Shown here in pieces: positions 9,449 through 15,795 of a DNA stretch of 17,214 nucleotides; within the stretch, counting starts at the first letter, position 1; each line of letters starts with the position of its first letter. A model generated the notes under the pieces. It worked only from the letters and a program-made list of their open reading frames with translations, was not told the DNA's origin and did no database searches. This DNA is from CAYLLT01 sp964591605 (GTDB lineage: Bacteria > Planctomycetota > Phycisphaerae > UBA1845 > PWPN01): assembly GCA_964591605.1 (NCBI GenBank), contig CAZQEN010000147.1, positions 1 through 17,214 on the forward strand. The letters are read 5' to 3'. The translations under genes were made by a program, and so were the position numbers.

Positions 9449-10594
9449 TTGGATCGCCCGTCTAACATGCCGACGCCGACCGACCGGCCCAATCATGCAG
9501 GCCGTCGCGTGGCACCGTGGCTGGTGTCGCTCGTCGTGCATGGGCTGATTCTATGGGTGTTCGGCCTGATCACGTGGATCGTGGCCGTCCGGGGGCAGCC
9601 CGACCAGCTCATTACCCTCGAGCCCGGAGGCGGCGGCGGTGGCCGGCGAAGCGCCGGTATATCCCCTGAGCGCGGGCGTGTATCCGCGGCAAGAGCCCAG
9701 GAAGCCTCGCGCCCTCCTTCGACCGCGGTGCCTCCCGCTCCGGCGCCGCAGACGGTTGAAGCGCGGCTCGAACGCCTGCTCGCCGCGGTCTCAGCCGAAA
9801 CGACCAATGCCGAGTCCGACCCCGTCCGCAGGTTGCTCGAATCTGTGGGTGAAGGTCCGGGCTCGGGCGGAGGAAACAGCGGAGGCAGGGGCACCGGCCT
9901 GGGAACCGGCATCGGCGGAGGCTTCGGCCAGTACGTCACGTCGCTCCAGCAGCGGGGTCTTGACATCGTCTTCGTGCTCGACGCCACCAACAGCATGGCG
10001 CCGTATATCGCGGAAGCCAAGAAACGGCTCCAGTCGATTCTCGATGTCATCACCGGCCTGGTTCCCAAAACGCGCTTCGGAATCGTTGCATACAAGGACT
10101 ACGGCGACGATTACGGCCTGAATGCCGTGAAATCGCTCCCGCTCAGTGAAGACGTCGAGCGCGTGCGCCGGTTCATCAACGACATCGTGGCTGCCGGCGG
10201 CGGCGATCTGCCCGAGCCGGTTCATGAGGCACTTCAGGTCGCCACAAATCGCAAGACCATGGCATGGGGAGCAGGCCGTAAGCACGTCATCATTCTGATC
10301 GGGGATTCGCCGGTTCACGCGACCGGCCGCGACGAGGCCATCGCCCTCGCCCGCGCCTTCGCCAAAGCCGGCGGAACCCTGAACGTCCTCGACGCCGGGA
10401 CCGCCCCCGAGGGCCAGGGCTGGCGCGAACAGGTCCAGCCCGATCTGCTCAACATTGCCCAGGCCGGAGGCGGCTCCGCGTTTCTGCTCCGCCAGAATGA
10501 GCCATTCTGGCGCCATCTGATCATCTCCACCTTCGACCAGCGCTTCAAAGAGGATGTGGCTGGCATCATCGACCGGTACGTCAAGGATCGCTGA
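9449..10594 (+). CDS. TonB/TolA-like membrane helix fused to a periplasmic von Willebrand A domain
   Basis: 381 residues. Cytoplasmic N-terminus (1-22), one transmembrane helix (about 23-47) containing S27-L-V-V-H31-G, then a low-complexity Gly/Pro linker (58-160) with poly-Gly blocks, and a VWA domain (about 170-365). The S-x3-H pattern is that of the TonB and TolA helices that contact the ExbB/TolQ-ExbD/TolR complex. The VWA domain keeps MIDAS metal-binding positions: D178-x-T180-x-S182 (VLDATNSM), D253 in GGGDLPEP and D286 in ILIGDSPVH. I infer that it is the force-transducing partner of the motor, with a VWA head replacing the TonB C-terminal domain. TTG at 9449 has GGAGGG 5 nt upstream; ATG 9467 is in frame but 23 nt from that site. 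Last gene of the operon. Confidence 0.88.
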   Translation: MDRPSNMPTPTDRPNHAGRRVAPWLVSLVVHGLILWVFGLITWIVAVRGQPDQLITLEPGGGGGGRRSAGISPERGRVSAARAQEASRPPSTAVPPAPAPQTVEARLERLLAAVSAETTNAESDPVRRLLESVGEGPGSGGGNSGGRGTGLGTGIGGGFGQYVTSLQQRGLDIVFVLDATNSMAPYIAEAKKRLQSILDVITGLVPKTRFGIVAYKDYGDDYGLNAVKSLPLSEDVERVRRFINDIVAAGGGDLPEPVHEALQVATNRKTMAWGAGRKHVIILIGDSPVHATGRDEAIALARAFAKAGGTLNVLDAGTAPEGQGWREQVQPDLLNIAQAGGGSAFLLRQNEPFWRHLIISTFDQRFKEDVAGIIDRYVKDR

Positions 10595-10643
10595 TCGAAA
10601 CGCTCCGTCCGCCCGGCTGAGCGATGCCGCTTCACATATTGCC

Positions 10644-10671
10644 TTGACGCGATGCTCCGGCGGAGTAGCAT
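10644..10671 (+). promoter_or_regulatory. Putative sigma-70-type promoter of the ThiC-like gene
   Basis: TTGACG (10644-10649) and TAGCAT (10666-10671) are 16 nt apart. This lies 50 bp after the VWA stop and would start an RNA near 10678 with a leader of about 100 nt. It supports separate transcription of the ThiC-like gene. Confidence 0.4.
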
Positions 10672-10698
10672 GGAGGCAGACAGCGCTTCGACGCCCGA

Positions 10699-10737
10699 CC
10701 AACCCTGATCAACCAGCGTGACGGCGCCCCGGGTTGG
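10699..10737 (+). other. Inverted repeat in the leader of the ThiC-like gene
   Basis: CCAACCC (10699-10705) pairs perfectly with GGGTTGG (10731-10737) across a 25-nt loop. A second copy, CAACC (10710-10714), could pair with the same right arm (GGTTG, 10732-10736), so two alternative stems are possible. It would lie in the 5' leader. No known riboswitch could be assigned. Confidence 0.3.
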
Positions 10738-10776
10738 CGTGCTTCACCTCCTGTCGCTGCAACACGGGCAAAGCGC

Positions 10777-11970
10777 ATGCACTCGTTCGAGATCAGGAAT
10801 GCCCGGCGCAAGGTACGGCCGCGTTCATGCGGTGCCGGTTGCCGCACGCTGATCCTCGCGAGCATCGGCACGTCCACCCAGGCCGATTCCCCCCGGACCG
10901 AGTTCGACAAGGCCCGCGTCGCCGAGCAGGCCGGCGCCGATGTCGTCACCGACCACAGCTTCTGCGGCAACATCGCGGGCTTTCACGCCCGGCTGGTCGC
11001 CGAGATGGGCACGCTGGTCTCCACGGTCACCTGCTACGAGCTGGCCGCCCGGTCGAGTTCCCGCCCGTTTCGAGAGTGCCCGCCCGACGCCGCCCTCGAC
11101 CTGCTCGAGGAGCAGGCCCGGCGGGGCATGGACATCATCACCGTCCACGCCTCGTTGCGGCACGCCCACCTCGCCCTGCTCGAGGATTGCGGCCGGGTGA
11201 TTCCCATGACCAGCAAGGGTGGCGGCATCGTCGCCGCCTACATGCGCAACCGCGACGCCGAGAACCCCTATTACGAGCAGTTCGACCGGGTCCTCGACAT
11301 CTGCGCACGCGAGGGAGTGACCCTTTCGCTGGGCACCAGCTTCCGTCCCGCCACGGTGTGCGATCGTCACGACCGGCTGCTGGCAGTCGAGCTCGAAACC
11401 ATGGGTGAGCTGGCCGCCCGTGCCGTACGCCGGGGTGTTCGCGTGATGGTCGAGGGCATCGGCCACGCGGCCATCGACGAGATTCCCCTCCACGTGCAGC
11501 AGGCCAAGAGCGCGTGTGGAGGCGTCCCCTATCGCGTCCTGCCCATGTGCACGGACGTCGCCCTGGGCTTCGATCACATCTCCGGGGCGATCGCCGGCGC
11601 GGTCGCCGTCGCCGCCGGGGCGGACGCCATCACCTGCATGAGCCGCGCCGAGCACGTGGGGCTACCCACCATTGACGATCTCAAAGAAGCGGTCATCGCC
11701 ACGCGCGTCGCCGCCCACAGCGGCGAACTGGTCAAACTGCGCGACTTCAGCCGCGACCTGCAGATGTCGCGAACCCGCTGGGAGTGCGGCTGCAAGGGTG
11801 ACTGGACGGCGGCAATCGATCCGCAAGTCGCCCGCGATGCCCTCGCCGCCCACGGCCGGCTCGACGACCAGATGATTCAGTGCGCCATGTGCGGAGCCTA
11901 CTGCGGCATCGCCGCCGCCGTCGCGTCCGCCCGCGGCCCCGCTCCGCCCGATCAGCCCAGTCGGCCGTGA
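10777..11970 (+). CDS. Divergent ThiC-family radical-SAM enzyme
   Basis: Classical ThiC rearranges aminoimidazole ribotide (AIR) to the thiamin pyrimidine; BzaA/B/F relatives make hydroxybenzimidazole. This 397-residue protein follows the ThiC motif order: ILASIGTS (27-33), VTVHASL (122-127), SKGGG (146-150), SLGTSFRPA (184-192), EGIGH (226-230), GFDHISGAI (264-272), AEHVGLP (291-297), AAHSGELVK (312-320) and a C-terminal cysteine motif C369-x2-C372-x3-C376. H230 and H267 match the metal-binding histidines. Several positions differ from classical ThiC: EGPGH is EGIGH, DGLRPG is TSFRPA, and the spacing of the last two cysteines is 3 rather than 4 residues. ATG at 10777 has a poor ribosome-binding site. 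Its N-terminus is much shorter than proteobacterial ThiC. No other thiamin or cobalamin gene is adjacent, so the product is uncertain. Confidence 0.82.
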   Translation: MHSFEIRNARRKVRPRSCGAGCRTLILASIGTSTQADSPRTEFDKARVAEQAGADVVTDHSFCGNIAGFHARLVAEMGTLVSTVTCYELAARSSSRPFRECPPDAALDLLEEQARRGMDIITVHASLRHAHLALLEDCGRVIPMTSKGGGIVAAYMRNRDAENPYYEQFDRVLDICAREGVTLSLGTSFRPATVCDRHDRLLAVELETMGELAARAVRRGVRVMVEGIGHAAIDEIPLHVQQAKSACGGVPYRVLPMCTDVALGFDHISGAIAGAVAVAAGADAITCMSRAEHVGLPTIDDLKEAVIATRVAAHSGELVKLRDFSRDLQMSRTRWECGCKGDWTAAIDPQVARDALAAHGRLDDQMIQCAMCGAYCGIAAAVASARGPAPPDQPSRP

Positions 11971-12012
11971 ATTCCTCAGCGCCCGACCGCTCCGGGACGA
12001 TTCACTCCGGCG

Positions 12013-12282
12013 TCACACCGCGTTCGCCCGCACGACTTCGTCGAGCACGCGAAGGAACGTCTCGAGCTGCTCCTCGCTCAGTGCGACCCGCCCGCCCTCC
12101 TCAATCCGCAGGTCGTTCTCGTCGGACACGAGCACCAGGGCCCGGCTGACGGGAACGCCGAAAATCCGCTGCAACTCCGGGTTCTCGTTCAGGTCCTGGA
12201 TCATGTTGTCCAGCACGTCCATGAAGATCCCGACCCGGTCCGGATTGGCATCAGGGCCGGGCTCTGCGCCCGGATGCGACAT
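12013..12282 (-). CDS. Small acidic protein of unknown function, downstream of the AAA+ ATPase gene
   Basis: Unrecognised 89-residue protein. Predicted layout is a flexible Pro/Asp-rich start, a helix (about 17-37, VGIFMDVLDNMIQDLNENPE), a hydrophobic strand (RALVLVSDEND), then a C-terminal helix (SEEQLETFLRVLDEVVRA). It is strongly acidic, has no signal peptide, transmembrane segment or cysteine, and is probably cytosolic. The ATG at 12282 has a strong GGAGG 7 nt upstream, which favours this start over longer in-frame extensions. It lies 91 bp downstream of the TPR-AAA+ gene on the same strand, so the two are probably co-transcribed; a role as substrate, adaptor or regulator of the ATPase is only inference. 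It converges with the ThiC-like gene across 42 bp in which no convincing terminator was seen. Confidence 0.75.
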   Translation of the reverse strand: MSHPGAEPGPDANPDRVGIFMDVLDNMIQDLNENPELQRIFGVPVSRALVLVSDENDLRIEEGGRVALSEEQLETFLRVLDEVVRANAV

Positions 12283-12373
12283 CACCGTTCCTCCCGGCTC
12301 ACCAGCCCTGCGCCGGCGGCCTCTCGCGCCCGCCGTGGGCCTCACAGAGGGCAATGCCCCATCTCCACCTGGT

Positions 12374-14293
12374 TCAATCATCATGCCGATGGGCCTTGTG
12401 CTGCGACCCGCGTCCCCGCCACTGCGGCGGCTCATACGCCAGGAGCTGCGTCTTGAGGTCCGAGGGCGTGATCGGGCCCAGATCGCCGATCGATTCCTTC
12501 TCCGCGTAAATCCGGTCGTCGATCGTCGCGCGAATGACGCCCACCACGTCCGCGCCGGTCAACTCGCGCTGCTCGCAGATGCGGGCGAGTTCGGGAATCC
12601 CGCTGCCGTCGTTCGCGCCGTCGGCCATTGCCAGATTCATCCATTCCTGCCGGTCAAAACGCACGGCCCGCCGGAGTTCCTCGCACAGCAGATCGACGCG
12701 GGCCGCCCGCTGCTCGGCCTTCTCGAGATGGATCAGCCAGCAGCCGGCCAGTGCCCGGGCATCCGGCCGCGTGACCCAGCACACCTCGTCGAAGCGTCCG
12801 GGACGCAGAAAGGCAAAGTCGATGTCATCGAAACGGTTGGTGGCCCCGATGAGGACCACCTTCGACTGACGCTGACTCACCTTCGACATAAGATCGAGGA
12901 TGGTGGCAATGGCTTTATTATACCATGAATCTCCATCACCATGACGGTGCCGCTTGCACAGGAAGCCGTCGATCTCGTCCACGTAGATGATGCTGGGGGC
13001 GTTTTCGGCGGCCACGTCCCAGAGGGTCCGGATATTTCGCTCCGTATTGCCCGCGTAGGCGTCCATGAGGACCGTGGGGGGCAGGGCGTAGACCGTGCAC
13101 CGAACCTCTCCCGCCACTGCCAGCACACACTGCGTCTTACCCACACCCGGCGGCCCGGCCAGAAGAATGCCGGTCGAGACCTGCCCGCCCCACTTCTCCA
13201 CCACCGGATCGCCCGAGAGGTACAGTGCCGCCTTCCTGAGTGCCCGCATCGCCTGCTCGCACCCGCTGACATCACGGAAGCGGGACGTCGACTTCAGGAT
13301 GAATGCGGAGAAATCCCTGATCAGCCCGTCGTAGACCGAATCGGAGCTGGTATTGCCTGCCCCGCTGCCCGAAGACGTCGCGGACGGACCGGCCTTCTTG
13401 CGCCGGGCGACGATGATCTGGCTTCGAGCCTTCTCGTAGTCTTGATCCTGCTCCAGGGCCTTCTCGTAGTCGGCAATCGCGCGGTCGAATTCCCCCACGT
13501 ACTCGTTGATCAGCCCTCTGGTGTACCAGGCCTCGGCGAGTTTGTCGTTCAGGCTCAGAACGTAAGTGATGTCTTCCCACGCCGGGTTGTAGTGCCCGAG
13601 CCGTGTCCGCGCCAGACCCCGGTTGAAGTACGTCTCGAGCAGGTCGGGCCGGATCTTGAGGGCCAGGTCGTACGCCGCGATCGCCTCCTCGAACATGCCG
13701 ATCTTGTAGAAGTCGTTCCCGATGTTGTGCACTTCGTGCTCGATGCTCAGCTCCCCGAAGCCTTCCTCGTCCAGATCCTCCAGCGGCAGATCGGCCTCTT
13801 CCCGCTGGGCAGAGCCGGGCATCTGTGCGACTCGTTCCCGCAGTTGCCCCAGGAGGCTCCCCAGTCGGGTCACAATTTCCCGTGCGTCACGCCCTTTCTT
13901 GAGTTCACACTTGCGTTTGAGGCGTTCCATCTCCTTTTTCAACTGTCCGGCGGTCTGGTCCATCACTTTTTTCCCGGCCTGCGTCACCGACCGATCAGCC
14001 CCGCTCGCGAAGGCCCGGACGCCGTCCTCCGCGACCGCCAGTTCCACGCACGTCCACCGATCCAGCTTCCTCTTGAACGCCATGATCGGCGCCAGGTCGC
14101 CCATGTTCCCGGCCGGATGCCCACCCACCGGGTGGCCGGCCGTCGACAGGAGAATCTCGCGGGCCCTCGGGCAGTCATGGCCCAGCCGCTGCACCATCAG
14201 CACGCAGGCGACCGCCTCCTGAGTCACACCGCGCCGGCTGAATTCCTGCGCCAGCTCCAGGTAATGCGTACACAGTTCTTCGCGAATCTTCAT
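12374..14293 (-). CDS. TPR-AAA+ ATPase (CDC48/katanin-like module)
   Basis: 639-residue cytosolic protein. Residues about 1-50 are helical; 110-160 form a basic, coiled-coil-prone segment (QLKKEMERLKRKCELKK). TPR repeats occupy about 184-295 (NIGNDFYKIGMFEEAIAAYDLALKI, YFNRGLARTRLGHY, WYTRGLINEYVGEFDRAIADYEKAL). After a Ser/Gly-rich linker (301-318) comes one AAA+ domain: Walker A GPPGVGKT (380-387), Walker B IIYVDEID (435-442), sensor 1 GATNR (N486) and arginine-finger region RPGRFD (497-502). This is the remodelling-type AAA+ used to unfold or disassemble proteins; the TPRs would recruit the target. No protease, zinc or nuclease motif is seen. ATG at 14293 has GAGGAGG 6-8 nt upstream; ATG at 14308 is in frame but lacks this site. 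Followed by the 89-residue acidic protein gene, divergent from the SorC-type gene. Confidence 0.9.
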   Translation of the reverse strand: MKIREELCTHYLELAQEFSRRGVTQEAVACVLMVQRLGHDCPRAREILLSTAGHPVGGHPAGNMGDLAPIMAFKRKLDRWTCVELAVAEDGVRAFASGADRSVTQAGKKVMDQTAGQLKKEMERLKRKCELKKGRDAREIVTRLGSLLGQLRERVAQMPGSAQREEADLPLEDLDEEGFGELSIEHEVHNIGNDFYKIGMFEEAIAAYDLALKIRPDLLETYFNRGLARTRLGHYNPAWEDITYVLSLNDKLAEAWYTRGLINEYVGEFDRAIADYEKALEQDQDYEKARSQIIVARRKKAGPSATSSGSGAGNTSSDSVYDGLIRDFSAFILKSTSRFRDVSGCEQAMRALRKAALYLSGDPVVEKWGGQVSTGILLAGPPGVGKTQCVLAVAGEVRCTVYALPPTVLMDAYAGNTERNIRTLWDVAAENAPSIIYVDEIDGFLCKRHRHGDGDSWYNKAIATILDLMSKVSQRQSKVVLIGATNRFDDIDFAFLRPGRFDEVCWVTRPDARALAGCWLIHLEKAEQRAARVDLLCEELRRAVRFDRQEWMNLAMADGANDGSGIPELARICEQRELTGADVVGVIRATIDDRIYAEKESIGDLGPITPSDLKTQLLAYEPPQWRGRGSQHKAHRHDD

Positions 14294-14356
14294 GTCCGTC
14301 CTCCTCATCGCTCACGGGGCACGTCCGGCAACCGCACCGGCGGCGCAGGCCTCCCC

Positions 14357-14376
14357 GCCAGGCGCCGATGCCTGGC
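14357..14376 (-). other. Hairpin in the leader of the AAA+ gene (proximal)
   Basis: GCCAGGC (14357-14363) pairs perfectly with GCCTGGC (14370-14376) around a 6-nt loop. It lies about 65 nt before the AAA+ start codon in the expected leader RNA. No U-tract follows, so it is not an intrinsic terminator. Confidence 0.4.
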
Positions 14377-14392
14377 CCGGACCGACCGGCGC

Positions 14393-14439
14393 GCGACACC
14401 GGCGGCCCGGCGCCGAAAAACCCCGCCGCCCGGTGTCGC
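14393..14439 (-). other. Long hairpin in the leader of the AAA+ gene (distal)
   Basis: GCGACACCGG (14393-14402) is a perfect 10-nt inverted repeat of CCGGTGTCGC (14430-14439). With one bulged C it extends by CGGC/GCCG to about 14 base pairs. The minus-strand RNA loop contains a run of five U. This is the most stable structure seen in the leader; its function is unknown. Confidence 0.45.
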
Positions 14440-14497
14440 CGAGGGCGCCGCACACTGGCTCCACGATTGCACGCGACATGCACTGCTGTTACACTCA

Positions 14498-14525
14498 CTT
14501 ATAGGACAGACTGCAATTTTGTCGA
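14498..14525 (-). promoter_or_regulatory. Putative sigma-70-type promoter of the TPR-AAA+ operon
   Basis: On the minus strand TCGACA (14525-14520) and TATAAG (14503-14498) are 16 nt apart, each one base off consensus. Transcription would start near 14491, giving a leader of about 200 nt that contains both GC-rich hairpins. The surrounding 150 bp are markedly AT-rich compared with the rest of the window. Confidence 0.5.
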
Positions 14526-14533
14526 GTAGTAAA

Positions 14534-14551
14534 ATGCCTGATTTTCAGCAT
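14534..14551. other. Small imperfect inverted repeat in the AT-rich divergent control region
   Basis: ATG-C-CTGA (14534-14541) and TCAGCAT (14545-14551) form seven base pairs with one bulged C around a 3-nt loop. It lies between the divergent AAA+ promoter and the large inverted repeat, so it may be a protein-binding site or a weak hairpin. No convincing plus-strand promoter could be fixed here. Confidence 0.25.
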
Positions 14552-14578
14552 ATAAAACACACTTTGAACATAAATGAT

Positions 14579-14632
14579 GTTTACTGTGGATCCCGCTCCA
14601 CAGTAAACGCTCAAACGGGTATCTACTGTGGA
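14579..14632 (+). promoter_or_regulatory. Operator-like triple repeat before the SorC-type gene: perfect 12-bp inverted repeat plus a third half-site
   Basis: GTTTACTGTGGA (14579-14590) and TCCACAGTAAAC (14597-14608) are a perfect inverted repeat with a 6-nt spacer. A third copy, TACTGTGGA (14624-14632), repeats the left arm directly and contains the Shine-Dalgarno GGAGA for the gene at 14641. As DNA this looks like an operator with three half-sites, probably for autoregulation. As RNA the right arm could pair with either the left arm (12 bp) or the third copy (9 bp), the latter hiding the ribosome-binding site. Confidence 0.65.
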
Positions 14633-14640
14633 GAAATCAC

Positions 14641-15795
14641 ATGAAGCACCGCACATCGCGCCGGCTCCCGTCCGTCCGTCGACGGCGTGCCCCCGCAGCC
14701 AAAGCAGTGGGCCGCACCGGGCGGACACCACCCCGCAGACCGCCGCCGATGCTCATCCGCGACATGCCCGATGAGATCGTGCTACAAACGTGCGAACGGT
14801 TCCTGAAAGGTGAAACCGTGGCGGACATCGGGACCTGGCTCAAGGCCACCATTCCCGGCGGCAGCCGCGAGAAGATCTACCCCATGATGCGTGAGGCGGT
14901 TCGACGCGGCCTGCTCCAGTTGCGCTCGCGGATGGATTACGACCGGCCGGCCCGGATCCGGGAGCGATTTCCCAACGCACCCTCGGATATCGCCGTCGTC
15001 AAGGCGTTCGGGCCCTACGCCAGCGACCATGTGGCCTGCCAGGCCGCCCAGATGGCCCTCACGCTCATCAAGCAGCTCGACAAGGACCAGGTGCACATCG
15101 GCTTCGGCGCGGGCAACACGGTCAAGCGCGTCGTGCGTTATCTCAGTGAGATGCTCCAGGACGAGGACGAACTCCCCGCGCTGGCCCTGCACGCGCTGGG
15201 CACCGGTTTCGCCGTCACCGACCCGTCAACCTCGGCGGCCACCTTCCTGGGATTCTTCCACTCTCTCGAAAAACACACGCCCGTCGAATACTTCAACCTG
15301 CTCGCCGCACCGTTCGTGAAGTGGAACGAGTACGCCCAACTGCGGAACCGGAAGGACCTTCAGAAGTATTTTGAGGCAGCCGAGAGCATCGACATCGTCA
15401 TCACCACCCTCAACAGCGCCCACCACGAACACGGCCTGCTCGACCAGTTCATGCGGCTCCAGGGCGGCCCCCACCGGGAGCAGCTCAAAGACGCGGGCTG
15501 GGTGGGCGACGTGCTCTGGCGGCCCTACTCGACCACCGGCCCCATCACCCAGGACACCGGCATCCGTGCCGTGACCATCCTCGAGCTCGACCAACTCGTC
15601 CGGATGGCCGGCAAACGCGACAAACACATCATCATGGTCGCAGGGCCCTGTTCCCTGTGCGGCGAGGACAAGAGCGTGGCCCTCCGACCGCTCCTGACCG
15701 CACCCACCCTGCGGCTCTGCAATCACCTGGTCACCGATCTGACCACCGCCGAGCATCTGATCCGTGAACCACGAAATCCGGCGGTCTCTGCTTGA
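14641..15795 (+). CDS. SorC-family transcriptional regulator
   Basis: 384 residues. After a basic, proline-rich extension (1-36) comes a helix-turn-helix-like region (about 43-95, FLKGETVADIGTWLKA ... EKIYPMMREAVRRGLLQL). The rest matches a SorC-type sugar-phosphate-binding domain: VHIGFGAGNTVKRVVRYL (151-168), SIDIVITTLNS (249-259), GWVGDVLWRPYSTTG (286-300) and HIIMVAGPCSLCGEDKSVALRPLL (329-352) before LVTDLTTAEHLI. These proteins normally bind a phosphorylated sugar and act on nearby operons. Unusual here is C337-x2-C340 in the effector-loop region, where the family usually has a glycine-rich sequence. ATG at 14641 has GGAGA 6 nt upstream. It lies between the divergent AAA+ operon and the hydrogenase-type gene, and its stop codon overlaps the next promoter. 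The assignment is from pattern recognition; the ligand is unknown. Confidence 0.75.
   Translation: MKHRTSRRLPSVRRRRAPAAKAVGRTGRTPPRRPPPMLIRDMPDEIVLQTCERFLKGETVADIGTWLKATIPGGSREKIYPMMREAVRRGLLQLRSRMDYDRPARIRERFPNAPSDIAVVKAFGPYASDHVACQAAQMALTLIKQLDKDQVHIGFGAGNTVKRVVRYLSEMLQDEDELPALALHALGTGFAVTDPSTSAATFLGFFHSLEKHTPVEYFNLLAAPFVKWNEYAQLRNRKDLQKYFEAAESIDIVITTLNSAHHEHGLLDQFMRLQGGPHREQLKDAGWVGDVLWRPYSTTGPITQDTGIRAVTILELDQLVRMAGKRDKHIIMVAGPCSLCGEDKSVALRPLLTAPTLRLCNHLVTDLTTAEHLIREPRNPAVSA

Noticed and set aside
10600..10622. CGCTC/GAGCG inverted repeat after the VWA gene as a terminator
   Set aside because: Only five base pairs with a 13-nt loop and no T-run.
9791..10702. Open frame of 303 codons on the minus strand across the VWA domain
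   Set aside because: Antisense shadow; MIDAS residues are encoded on the plus strand.
10610..10725. Fragments resembling a TPP riboswitch before the ThiC-like gene (GGCTGAG at 10615; CCTGATC and ACCAGCGT near 10704-10719)
   Set aside because: The segments are not arranged with the spacing and stems of a TPP riboswitch, the first lies upstream of the likely promoter, and the conserved core between the second two is missing.
11971..12012. Bidirectional terminator between the convergent ThiC-like and acidic-protein genes
   Set aside because: Only short, bulged CCGG-based pairings are visible and there is no T-run on either strand.
12374..14293. WD40-like blade in the AAA+ protein (FASGADRSV, residues about 95-103)
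   Set aside because: Only one short match; a beta-propeller needs several repeats, which are absent.
14175..14498. 107-codon minus frame overlapping the start of the AAA+ gene and its leader
   Set aside because: No ribosome-binding site, Arg/Gly-rich composition, and deep overlap with the well-supported AAA+ coding start.
14500..14556. Plus-strand promoters for the SorC-type gene (for example TATAAA at 14551, or TTGCAC-17-TACACT at 14467-14495)
   Set aside because: TATAAA has no acceptable -35 box and the second pair matches only four of six bases in each box; not strong enough to call.
12941..14644. Open frame of 567 codons on the plus strand opposite the TPR-AAA+ gene
   Set aside because: No recognisable domain, while the minus strand has TPR repeats, Walker A/B and sensor motifs and a strong ribosome-binding site.
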